Assembly (NCBI RefSeq): GCF_001428255.1 | Contig: NZ_LMRW01000027.1 | Location: forward strand, 1-64,000 | DNA length: 64,000 nucleotides | Origin: Agromyces sp. Soil535 | Lineage (GTDB): Bacteria; Actinomycetota; Actinomycetes; Actinomycetales; Microbacteriaceae | Direction: 5' to 3' | Translations under genes and position numbers: made by a program | Shown: in pieces, positions 7,617 through 15,268 of the stretch | Position numbering within the stretch: the first letter of the stretch is position 1 | Layout: every line of letters begins with the position of its first letter | The notes under the pieces: model-generated | Seen by the model: only the letters and a program-made list of their open reading frames with translations | Told to the model about the DNA's origin: nothing | Database searches by the model: none

Positions 7617-8906
7617 ATGGTGCCTGACCTCGATCGTGACGCCCACCTCTCCGCCTTCGCCGACTTCATCCCCGACTCGCCCTCGTCGTATCACGCCGCC
7701 GCTGCCGTCGCCGCGCGCCTCGAGGCCGCCGGCTTCGACCGGCTCGACGAGCGCGACGAATGGCCGTCGGGGCCGGGGCGACGCGTGGTGGTGCGCGATG
7801 GCGCGGTCATCGCCTGGGTGCAACCGGATGCCGCGACGCCGACGACCCCGTTCCGCATCCTCGGGGCGCACACCGACTCGCCGTCGTTCAAGGTGAAGCC
7901 GAACCCGGATTCGACGGGGGCAGGGCTCCTTCGCGCGGGCGTCGAGGTCTACGGCGGCCCGCTCCTGAACTCGTGGCTGGACCGCGAGCTCGAGGTCGCA
8001 GGGCGAGTCGTCACGCGCGACGGCGGGGAGCACCTCGTGCGCACCGGGCCGATGCTGCGCATCCCGCAGCTGGCGATCCACCTCGATCGCGGCGTGAACG
8101 ACGCGCTCAAACTCGACAAGCAGTTGCACACCCAGCCGATCTGGGGCGCGGCGTCCGACGCCGCCGGCGCGGAGCTCCTGGCTGAGACCGTGCGCGATGC
8201 GGGCATCGAACCCGCCGACATCGCCGGTCACGACCTGCTGCTGGCCGACACGCAGGCGCCGGCGCGCTTCGGTCAGGGGGGCGCGTTCTTCGCAGCCGGT
8301 CGCATGGACAACCTGAGCTCCGTGTTCGCGGGACTCGTGGCCCTGCTCGGCGCGCCCGACGACGCGCCGCACGTGAGCGTACTCGCCGCGTTCGACCACG
8401 AGGAGCTCGGGTCGGCGTCGCGGTCGGGTGCGAGCGGCCCGTTCCTCGAGGACGTGCTCGCACGCGTCGCAGCAGGGCTCGGCGCCGACCCGACCGAGCG
8501 TCGACGCGCATTCGCCGACTCCTGGCTGCTCTCCTCGGACGCCGGTCATGCGGTGCATCCGAACTACCCGGAACGCCACGATCCCGGCAACCGCCCGGTG
8601 CTCGGCGGTGGCCCGTTGCTGAAGCTCAACGCGAACCAGCGCTACGCGAGCGACGCCGTGGGCTCCGCGCTCTGGGCGCGCCTCTGCGAGCAGGCGGGCG
8701 TCGCCACCCAGCCGTTCGTCTCGAACAACGCCATCCCGTGCGGCTCGACGATCGGGCCGCTGAGCTCGACCCGGCTCGGAATCCGCACGGTCGACGTCGG
8801 CGCGCCGCTCCTGTCGATGCACTCGGCTCGGGAGCTCGCCCACGTCGACGACCTCGTCTCGCTCGCCGCAGCGGTCACCGCGTTCTTCGCGCCCGACGCC
8901 GACTGA
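7617..8906 (+). CDS. apeB: M18 family aminopeptidase (aspartyl aminopeptidase-like)
   Basis: A 429-residue cytosolic dinuclear zinc peptidase. Metal-binding and catalytic motifs are visible: GAHTDSP (83-89), DHEELGS (260-266) and MHSARE with His402; SNNAIPCGSTIGP is also typical of M18. The enzyme removes acidic N-terminal residues from peptides. The start is either ATG at 7617 or the adjacent in-frame GTG at 7620. The gene is alone between the J-domain gene and a rhodanese gene; nothing suggests special regulation. Confidence 0.93.
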   Translation: MVPDLDRDAHLSAFADFIPDSPSSYHAAAAVAARLEAAGFDRLDERDEWPSGPGRRVVVRDGAVIAWVQPDAATPTTPFRILGAHTDSPSFKVKPNPDSTGAGLLRAGVEVYGGPLLNSWLDRELEVAGRVVTRDGGEHLVRTGPMLRIPQLAIHLDRGVNDALKLDKQLHTQPIWGAASDAAGAELLAETVRDAGIEPADIAGHDLLLADTQAPARFGQGGAFFAAGRMDNLSSVFAGLVALLGAPDDAPHVSVLAAFDHEELGSASRSGASGPFLEDVLARVAAGLGADPTERRRAFADSWLLSSDAGHAVHPNYPERHDPGNRPVLGGGPLLKLNANQRYASDAVGSALWARLCEQAGVATQPFVSNNAIPCGSTIGPLSSTRLGIRTVDVGAPLLSMHSARELAHVDDLVSLAAAVTAFFAPDAD

Positions 8907-9006
8907 GGCAGGTGCGGGGCTCCCCACCGGCACGGTGACCGGATGTCGCGGCACGACGGCGCGATTTCACGTTCGCCACGGCGCACTCCGGTGCGAGGGT
9001 GAAGGC

Positions 9007-9519
9007 ATGACCGAGACCATCACCCCCGCCGCATCAGCCCTCTTCCAGCACGTCGCGACGCAGGCCGACGCGATCTCGCACTTCCGCGGGCGCCTCGGCT
9101 TCGAGTCCGACGTGTCGGATGTCGCGGCCGCGCTGGCCGAACCCGAGCCCGGGTTCGTGCTCGTCGACACCCGCAACGACGCGTCGTGGGCGCAGGGGCA
9201 CGTGCCCGGCGCGATCCATCTGCCCTGGCGCCGCATCGCGGCGGAGGCGGCCGAGCGCATCCCTGCCGGCACCCCCGTCGTCGTCTACTGCTGGGGTCCC
9301 GGATGCAACGGCGCCACCCACGCCGCGCTCGAGTTCGCCTTGCTCGGGCATCCCGTGAAGGAGATGCTCGGCGGGTTCGAGTACTGGGTGCGCGAGGGCT
9401 TCGCGTTCGACACGACGGAGGGCCTCGCGCAGCTGCCGGCCGACGCGCTCACCAACGTCGCGGAGGCGGGACTCGCCGGCGGCGCGGTCGTGGACCACGA
9501 CATCACCTGCGCCTGCTGA
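9007..9519 (+). CDS. Single-domain rhodanese-like protein
   Basis: This 170-residue protein carries one rhodanese domain: FVLVDTRNDASWAQGHVPGAIHLPW followed by the active-site loop starting at Cys95 (YCWGPGCNGA). The family transfers sulfane sulfur or handles persulfides. An N-terminal helical extension of about 45 residues precedes the domain, as in many actinobacterial homologues, and the C-terminus ends CAC. It is followed 16 bp later by the convergent two-domain sulfurtransferase gene, so both sulfur-handling genes meet tail to tail. Confidence 0.88.
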   Translation: MTETITPAASALFQHVATQADAISHFRGRLGFESDVSDVAAALAEPEPGFVLVDTRNDASWAQGHVPGAIHLPWRRIAAEAAERIPAGTPVVVYCWGPGCNGATHAALEFALLGHPVKEMLGGFEYWVREGFAFDTTEGLAQLPADALTNVAEAGLAGGAVVDHDITCAC

Positions 9520-9535
9520 CCCGCACCCGCCGGGC

Positions 9536-10414
9536 TCAGACGAGCGTGATGAGCGGAGCGTCGGGATCGGCGGCCCACTCGTCGAGCGACCCGTCGTAGA
9601 CGGCGACATCCGTGTGGCCGGCCCGGCGCAGGGCGAACCCCGTTCCGGCCGCCGCGATACCGCCGCCGCAGTACACCACGACCCGTTTCGCACCGGCGGC
9701 CGTGGCGGGGGCGAGGCGGGCGGCGAGTTCCGCGTCGCGCAGGTGCGTGCGCGATTCCCGATCGATGACGGAGGAGACCGGCACACTGACACTGCCCGGG
9801 ATGTGCCCGCGTCGTGCACGCCCGCCGGTCTCGCCGCGGAAGTCGCTGGCCGGAAGCGCGCACACGAGCGCGGCATCCGCTTCTCCTGCGACGATGCGGC
9901 GCACCTCCTGGCCGTCGGCCCAGAACTCCGGTCGAGGCGCCAATGTCAGGTGCCCGGCCGCGCGAGGGGCTTCGAATCCTGGCTCGAGCGACCGGCCTTC
10001 GGTCCGCCAGCGGGTGAGGCCGCCGTCGAGCAGGGCGACCCGGTCGATGCCGGCCGAGGCGAGCAGCCACCAGAGGCGTGCGGCCCACTGCCCGAGCGAC
10101 GTGTCGTAGACGACGACGGCGACCTCGTCGTCGATGCCGAGTTCGCGGGTGACGCGTTCGAGTCGCGCGGCGTCGGGCCTCGTGAACGAGTACGGGCCGT
10201 CGGGGTCGGAGAACTCCTCGAGGAGGTCGGCGAACACGGCCCCGGGCACGTGGCCCTGGATCAGGTAGTCGTCGAGGCCGCTGAGCCAGCGGAAGCCGGC
10301 CGGCGTGTCGACGCCGAGCACGCTGGCGTCGACGACGACGAGCCCGGGATGCTCGAGGTGCGCGGCGAGCCACTCCGTCGTGACGAGGTCGCCGGGAAGG
10401 TCGAGTGCTGGCAT
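9536..10414 (-). CDS. Two-domain sulfurtransferase (thiosulfate/3-mercaptopyruvate type)
   Basis: A 292-residue protein with two rhodanese domains. The N-terminal, structural one has GHVPGAVFADL and YDTSLGQWAARLWW without a catalytic cysteine. The C-terminal one has RGHIPGSVSVPV and the active-site loop VVYCGGGIAA. The loop is nearer to the mercaptopyruvate (CGSGVTA) than to the thiosulfate (CRKGVTA) type, so substrate is left open. ATG at 10414 lies 6 nt after TAGCGT (10426-10421, minus strand), the leaderless pattern. Confidence 0.9.
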   Translation of the reverse strand: MPALDLPGDLVTTEWLAAHLEHPGLVVVDASVLGVDTPAGFRWLSGLDDYLIQGHVPGAVFADLLEEFSDPDGPYSFTRPDAARLERVTRELGIDDEVAVVVYDTSLGQWAARLWWLLASAGIDRVALLDGGLTRWRTEGRSLEPGFEAPRAAGHLTLAPRPEFWADGQEVRRIVAGEADAALVCALPASDFRGETGGRARRGHIPGSVSVPVSSVIDRESRTHLRDAELAARLAPATAAGAKRVVVYCGGGIAAAGTGFALRRAGHTDVAVYDGSLDEWAADPDAPLITLV

Positions 10415-10484
10415 GCCGACACGCTAGTCGCGTCGGCGCGCACCGCGTGCGGAGGCCGCAACAGGCCGTAACCGGCCGAGGCCG

Positions 10485-10667
10485 TCAGCGCAGCGGGCCC
10501 CGGCGACTCTCCAGCCACATCGAGTGCTCGCGAAGGCCGTTGCGCACGGCCGCCTTGATGATGAGGTAGCCGATCCAGAGCATGAGCGCCAGCACCGCGA
10601 GGTAGATCGCGAGGCCGATGACGAGGCCGATGAGGCCGGCGCCGGTGAGGAGGTCGTTCGGGTCCAT
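10485..10667 (-). CDS. Small single-pass membrane protein, 60 residues
   Basis: The peptide starts MDPNDLLTGAGLIGLVIG and has a long hydrophobic stretch (about residues 8-40) ending in a positively charged tail, REHSMWLESRRGPLR. I do not recognise a function. An alternative ATG at 10694 would add nine residues. It lies between two minus-strand genes and could be cotranscribed after sdaA, 76 bp upstream. Confidence 0.6.
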   Translation of the reverse strand: MDPNDLLTGAGLIGLVIGLAIYLAVLALMLWIGYLIIKAAVRNGLREHSMWLESRRGPLR

Positions 10668-10743
10668 CTGCACAGGTTGCCAGAAGCATGCCATGGTGCG
10701 CGAGAGTCCCGATCGGGGGACAGCGTTCAGCAGGCACCGTCGT

Positions 10744-12120
10744 TCAGCACTCGATGACGTTCACCGCGAGGCCGCCCTCGCTCGTCTCCTTGTACTTCGT
10801 CATCATGTCGAGTCCGGTCTGCCGCATGGTCTCGATGACCGTGTCGAGCGAGACCAAGTGGGTGCCGTCGCCGTGCAGCGCGAGCCTCGCGGCCGAAACA
10901 GCGGTCGACGACGCGATCGCATTGCGCTCGATGCAGGGCACCTGCACGAGGCCTGCGACCGGGTCGCAGGTGAGGCCGAGGTGGTGCTCCATCGCGATCT
11001 CCGCCGCGTTCTCGATCTGTCGAGGGGTGCCCCCGAGTACGGCGCAGAGCGCCCCGGCTGCCATTGCGCAGGCCGATCCGACCTCGGCCTGGCATCCGCC
11101 CTCTGCGCCCGAGATCGAGGCGTTCTTCTTCACGAGCGAGGCGATCGCCGCGGCGGTGAGCAGGTAACGGCGGATGCCCGCGGCATCCGCACCGGGCACG
11201 AAGCGCAGGTAGTAGTGCCCGACGGCCGGGATGATGCCGGCCGCGCCGTTGGTCGGCGCGGTGACCACGCGTCCACCGGAGGCGTTCTCCTCGTTGACCG
11301 CGAGGGCGAAGGCGTGCAGCCACTCGGTGGAGGTGTCGCGCACGTGCTCGTCGCGGTCGTACTCCTCGAGTCGCCTGCGCACCTCGGGCGCGCGGCGCTT
11401 CACGCCGAGGCCGCCGGGCAGCGTGCCCTCGGTCGCGAGGCCGCGCTCGACGCACACCGCCATGGCCGCCCAAATCGCGTCGAGGCCGGCGTCGATGCCC
11501 TCCGCACCGTGCACCGCGACCTCGTTGGAGCGCGCGACGTCGCACAACGAGACGCCGTGCTCCTCGCAGAGGGCCAGCAGTTCGTCGGCGGTGTCGTAGG
11601 GCAGCGGATGCCGCAGCGCCTCCGACTCGTGCACCGCGTCGCCCTCGCGGCGGATGAAGCCCCCGCCGACCGAGTAGTACGTCTCCTCGGCGAGGGGGAG
11701 GGCGTCGTCGGCGCCCCACCCATGCAGCGTCATCGCGTTCGGGTGGCCGGGCAGGCGGGTTCGCGGCTCGAGGCTCAGGTCGCCCTGCGTCATCGTGACC
11801 GCGTGCCGGCCCGCGACGCGCACCTCGGCACCGTCGTCGCTGAGCCGCGTCCACGCGCCGCGCACCTCGTCGGGGTCGCAGTCGTCTGGCCTCAGCCCGG
11901 CGAGGCCAGCGATGACGGCGTCGGGGGTGCCGTGGCCGAGCCCGGTCGCACCGAGCGAGCCGTACAGCGAGCAGGTGACGCGGGTGACGCGGTCGAGGAT
12001 GCCGTCGTCGGCGAGTCGCTCGGCGAACGCACGGGCCGCCCGCATCGGGCCGACGGTGTGCGAACTCGAAGGACCGATCCCGATCGAGAAGAGATCGAGG
12101 GCTGAGACGAACGCTGTCAC
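10744..12120 (-). CDS. sdaA: L-serine ammonia-lyase, single-chain iron-sulfur type
   Basis: A 458-residue enzyme with fused beta and alpha domains, converting L-serine to pyruvate and ammonia. The N-terminal IGIGPSSSHTVGPMRAA is the diagnostic motif; the alpha part has GAEGGCQAEVGSACAMAAGAL and CDPVAGLVQVPC, which supply cysteines for the [4Fe-4S] cluster. The GTG start at 12120 is preceded at 6 nt by TAGCCT (12132-12127, minus strand), so it is probably leaderless. The length is as expected for SdaA. Confidence 0.96.
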   Translation of the reverse strand: MTAFVSALDLFSIGIGPSSSHTVGPMRAARAFAERLADDGILDRVTRVTCSLYGSLGATGLGHGTPDAVIAGLAGLRPDDCDPDEVRGAWTRLSDDGAEVRVAGRHAVTMTQGDLSLEPRTRLPGHPNAMTLHGWGADDALPLAEETYYSVGGGFIRREGDAVHESEALRHPLPYDTADELLALCEEHGVSLCDVARSNEVAVHGAEGIDAGLDAIWAAMAVCVERGLATEGTLPGGLGVKRRAPEVRRRLEEYDRDEHVRDTSTEWLHAFALAVNEENASGGRVVTAPTNGAAGIIPAVGHYYLRFVPGADAAGIRRYLLTAAAIASLVKKNASISGAEGGCQAEVGSACAMAAGALCAVLGGTPRQIENAAEIAMEHHLGLTCDPVAGLVQVPCIERNAIASSTAVSAARLALHGDGTHLVSLDTVIETMRQTGLDMMTKYKETSEGGLAVNVIEC

Positions 12121-12253
12121 GGCTCAAGGCTACGCCGGTGCCCGCGCATGCATCCGGCGTCACGTCGCAGGATCCTGCGTCGGATGCGCCGTGACGCGGG
12201 TGCCGGCGCAGGGCGTGCGATGCCCGCGCGCCCATAGGCTGGTCTGGATCCCC

Positions 12254-13306
12254 ATGACTGACGTACCCCCCTCCTCCCTGCCGCGAATCGCCCCGGTCCT
12301 CCCGCACGAAGCCGCCGACGAGGCGGGCGTCATCCACCGCGCCTTCGCGACGGGCCCGTACGGCCACGTCCCGACGAGCGCAGAGCGACGCGCGTTCGAA
12401 CACGACACCGCCGGGCGCGTGGCATCCGGTACCGTGCTCGTCGCCCGTCGAGAGGGCCGCGTCGTCGGGAGCGCGAGCGTGTTGCGTGCCGAAACGCCGT
12501 ACTCGCGCGTGGCCGTGCCCGCCGAGGCGGAGATCGGGCTGCTCGCGGTCGACCCGGGCGCGCAGGGGGCTGGCTTCGGCGAGGCGCTGATGCGTGCGAG
12601 CCTCGAGGCCGCCCTCGAGTGGGGCGCCGATGCGTTGGTGGTCGACACCGGGCGCCTGAACGTCCGTGCGCGGGCCCTCGACGAGCGGCTCGGCTTCGAG
12701 CATGCGCCCGAGCGTGACGCGGCGGCCTCGAACGGCGACGTCGACGCGGTCGTGTACCGGTACGCGCTGCAGGAGCGCGCCGACGTGCGCATGCGGCTCA
12801 TGCGCACCGACGAGGCCGATGAGGTGTCGGCCCTGGTCGAGGCGGCGTACGCCGCCGACTTCGAGCTGAGCGAGGCCTACCGCGCGGACATCGCCGCGGT
12901 CGCCGAGCGGGCACGTGATCACCAGGTCTGGGTGGCGACGGATGCCGCGAGCGGCATGCTTCTCGGCACCGTGTCCACGCCGCGCGCGGGGCGGGCCATC
13001 TCGCCGCTCGCGCGAGCCGGCGAGCTCGACTTCCGCTTCCTCGGGGTGACCGCCGGCGCACGTCGCCGCGGGATCGGCGCGCTCCTCGTCGAGCATGTGC
13101 TGCTGTTGGCGCGGCTTCGTGGCACCCCGCGCGTGGTGCTCAACACCGGCCCCGACATGGTGGCGGCGCAACGACTGTACGAGGGCATGGGCTTCCACCG
13201 TCTCCATGCGCGCGAGTTCGTGTTCGAGCGGCCCGACGGCTCGAGCTTCCTCATGCTCGCGTACGGCCGCGACATCGAGGCGGCCGGCGTGGGCGCCGCG
13301 GCCTGA
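12254..13306 (+). CDS. Tandem GNAT N-acetyltransferase
   Basis: A 350-residue protein with two GNAT domains. The first has the acetyl-CoA loop region EIGLLAVDPGAQGAGFGEALM (about residues 95-115) and the second FRFLGVTAGARRRGIGALLVEH (about 256-277); both keep the Q/RxxGxG/A type pyrophosphate loop. Each domain ends in LGFEHA or MGFHRL, as usual. The acceptor substrate is unknown. TAGGCT at 12235-12240 may be the -10 box. The gene precedes the exporter locus by 104 bp; a functional link, for example drug acetylation, is possible but not shown. Confidence 0.85.
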   Translation: MTDVPPSSLPRIAPVLPHEAADEAGVIHRAFATGPYGHVPTSAERRAFEHDTAGRVASGTVLVARREGRVVGSASVLRAETPYSRVAVPAEAEIGLLAVDPGAQGAGFGEALMRASLEAALEWGADALVVDTGRLNVRARALDERLGFEHAPERDAAASNGDVDAVVYRYALQERADVRMRLMRTDEADEVSALVEAAYAADFELSEAYRADIAAVAERARDHQVWVATDAASGMLLGTVSTPRAGRAISPLARAGELDFRFLGVTAGARRRGIGALLVEHVLLLARLRGTPRVVLNTGPDMVAAQRLYEGMGFHRLHAREFVFERPDGSSFLMLAYGRDIEAAGVGAAA

Positions 13307-13369
13307 GCCGCGGCAGCGCGCGGCATCCGCTGCCCCGCTCACACGCCGCGCACGCGGGCCCACGGCCGT

Positions 13370-13398
13370 GTGAGCGCCGCGTGAGTCGCGTGTGAGCG
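13370..13398 (+). promoter_or_regulatory. Candidate SARP box: three GTGAG repeats at 11-bp phase
   Basis: GTGAGCG (13370-13376), GTGAGTC (13381-13387) and GTGAGCG (13392-13398) are spaced by exactly 11 bp; the outer two extend to the 13-mer CGTGTGAGCGCCG, repeated 22 bp apart. An inverted copy, CGCTCACACG, sits at 13336-13345. SARP regulators (DnrI, ActII-ORF4, AfsR) are known to bind heptamer direct repeats spaced by 11 or 22 bp just upstream of the -10 box. The repeat block ends 12 bp before the drrA-like start and a SARP gene lies in the same locus. I see no clear -10 box, so the exact promoter is open. Confidence 0.6.
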
Positions 13399-13410
13399 CC
13401 GGCGAGCAGC

Positions 13411-14430
13411 ATGGTCGGCATGCACACCATTACACGAAACGGCGACTGGGCCGTCGAGGCCGATGGCCTCGTCAAGGTGTTCGGTACGAACCGCGCGGTC
13501 GACGGCGTCGACCTGCGGGTCGCGACCGGCACCGTCTACGGCGTCCTCGGACCCAACGGCGCCGGCAAGACCACCACGATCTCGATGCTCGCGACGCTGC
13601 TGCGGCCCGACGCCGGCACCGGCCGGATCTTCGGGCACGACGTGCAGCGGGAGGCGCAGGTCGTGAGACAGCTGATCGGCGTCACCGGACAGTACGCCTC
13701 GGTCGACGAGACCCTCTCCGCCACCGAGAACCTCGTGCTGTTCTCCCGCCTGCTCGGCCTCACGCACACCGCCGCGAAGGCCAAGGCCGCCGAGCTGCTC
13801 GAGGAGTTCGGACTGACGGATGCCGCGAAGCGGCCGCTCAAGAAGTTCTCCGGCGGCATGCGTCGCCGCCTGGACCTCGCCGCGAGCCTCATCGCGCAGC
13901 CGCCGCTCATCTTCCTCGACGAGCCCACCACCGGGCTCGACCCGCGCACGCGCGCGCAGATGTGGGACACGATCCGCCGCCTCGTGGCGACGGGCTCGAC
14001 GGTGCTGCTCACGACGCAGTACCTCGACGAGGCCGACCAGCTCGCCGACCGCATCGCGGTGATCGACCACGGTCGCGTCGTCGCCGAGGGCACCGCCGAC
14101 GAGCTCAAGGCGTCGATCGGCGCGTCGAGCCTTCAACTGCGACTCCAGGACCCGCGCGACCTCGACGACGTGCGCGTCGCGATCGAGCGGGTGCTCCGGG
14201 TGACGCCGACGATCTCACCCGAGGCCGGCCGCATCACCGCTCCGATGGACGACCCCGACGTCGTCACGGAACTGCTCCTCACCCTGCGCGACGAGGGCGT
14301 GCACCTCGCCGAGCTGAGCGTGCAGAAGCCCACGCTCGATGAGGTCTTCCTCACGCTCACCGGCCACGGCGTCGAGGACGCGGCATCCGCCACCGAAGCC
14401 GAAACCGAGCTCGAACGGAGCCGCGCATGA
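13411..14430 (+). CDS. DrrA-type ABC exporter ATPase, copy 1
   Basis: A 339-residue ATPase of the daunorubicin-resistance (DrrA) family. Walker A GPNGAGKTT is at 47-55, the signature FSGGMRRRLDLA and Walker B LIFLDEPTTGLDPRTR follow, and the H-loop region reads LLTTQYLDEADQLADR, a DrrA hallmark. The C-terminal accessory region ends with KPTLDEVFLTLTGHG. It powers export of a hydrophobic compound through the permease encoded next, whose ATG overlaps its stop by four bases. ATG at 13420 is an alternative start. It is highly similar along its full length to the protein at 19354-20367. Confidence 0.93.
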   Translation: MVGMHTITRNGDWAVEADGLVKVFGTNRAVDGVDLRVATGTVYGVLGPNGAGKTTTISMLATLLRPDAGTGRIFGHDVQREAQVVRQLIGVTGQYASVDETLSATENLVLFSRLLGLTHTAAKAKAAELLEEFGLTDAAKRPLKKFSGGMRRRLDLAASLIAQPPLIFLDEPTTGLDPRTRAQMWDTIRRLVATGSTVLLTTQYLDEADQLADRIAVIDHGRVVAEGTADELKASIGASSLQLRLQDPRDLDDVRVAIERVLRVTPTISPEAGRITAPMDDPDVVTELLLTLRDEGVHLAELSVQKPTLDEVFLTLTGHGVEDAASATEAETELERSRA

Positions 14431-15251
14431 CCACCATCGCCACCACCCCCATCACGCCGGGCGCGGCCCGCTCGCTGAAGAACCGCGTGAGCACGAGCGA
14501 GACCCTCTCGCACACGATCACGATGGCCTACCGCGGGTTGCTGAAGATCAAGCGCACGCCCGAGCAGCTCTTCGACGTGACCCTGCAGCCGATCATCTTC
14601 ACCGTGATGTTCACGTACATCTTCGGCGGCGCGATCGCGGGCGACGTGCAGAGCTACCTGCCGATCATCATCCCCGGCATCCTCGTGCAGACCGTCATCT
14701 CGACCTCGATCGTCACCGGGGTGCAGTTGCGCGAGGACATGGACAAGGGCGTGTTCGACCGGTTCCGCTCACTGCCGATCGCGCGCATCGCCCCGCTGTC
14801 CGGAGCACTGCTCGCCGACACGGTTCGCTACCTCATCGCCACGACCCTGACGTTCGTCATGGGATACCTCATGGGCCTCCGCCCGGAGGGCGGGCTCGGA
14901 GGCGTCATCGGTGCGGCGCTGCTCGTGATCGTGTGCGCCTGGTCGCTGTCGTGGATCTTCGCCTTCTTCGGCGTGATCGCGCGCAGCGCCTCGAGCGTGC
15001 AGGGCATCTCGATGCTCATCCTGTTCCCGCTTACGTTCCTCTCGAACGCGTTCGTGCCCGTCGACACCATGCCCGGCTGGCTGCAGTGGTTCGTCGACAT
15101 CAACCCCGTCTCTTACATCGTCACGGCAGTGCGCGACCTCGTGAACAGCGGAACGATCGGCGCGGACTTCGGCTGGTCGCTGGTCGGCTCGGCCGTGGTC
15201 GTCGCGGTGTTCGCTCCACTCACCGTGAAGGCCTACATGCGGAGGGCATGA
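14427..15251 (+). CDS. DrrB-type ABC-2 exporter permease, copy 1
   Basis: The 274-residue permease has about six membrane segments and the DrrB/ABC-2 features RTPEQLFDVTLQPIIFTVMF, YIFGGAIAG and FPLTFLSNAFVPVDTMP. Its start ATG overlaps the ATPase stop (ATGA, 14427-14430), indicating a two-subunit exporter made in stoichiometric amounts. The substrate cannot be read from the sequence. The convergent SARP gene ends 18 bp downstream. The protein shares long identical stretches with the permease at 20364-21194. Confidence 0.92.
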   Translation: MTTIATTPITPGAARSLKNRVSTSETLSHTITMAYRGLLKIKRTPEQLFDVTLQPIIFTVMFTYIFGGAIAGDVQSYLPIIIPGILVQTVISTSIVTGVQLREDMDKGVFDRFRSLPIARIAPLSGALLADTVRYLIATTLTFVMGYLMGLRPEGGLGGVIGAALLVIVCAWSLSWIFAFFGVIARSASSVQGISMLILFPLTFLSNAFVPVDTMPGWLQWFVDINPVSYIVTAVRDLVNSGTIGADFGWSLVGSAVVVAVFAPLTVKAYMRRA

Positions 15252-15268
15252 GACGGACGGCCTGCGCG

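Noticed and set aside
13411-15251. Calling exporter pair 1 a daunorubicin resistance system.
   Set aside because: The DrrAB family similarity is clear, but family members transport many compounds and no biosynthetic cluster for an anthracycline is present.
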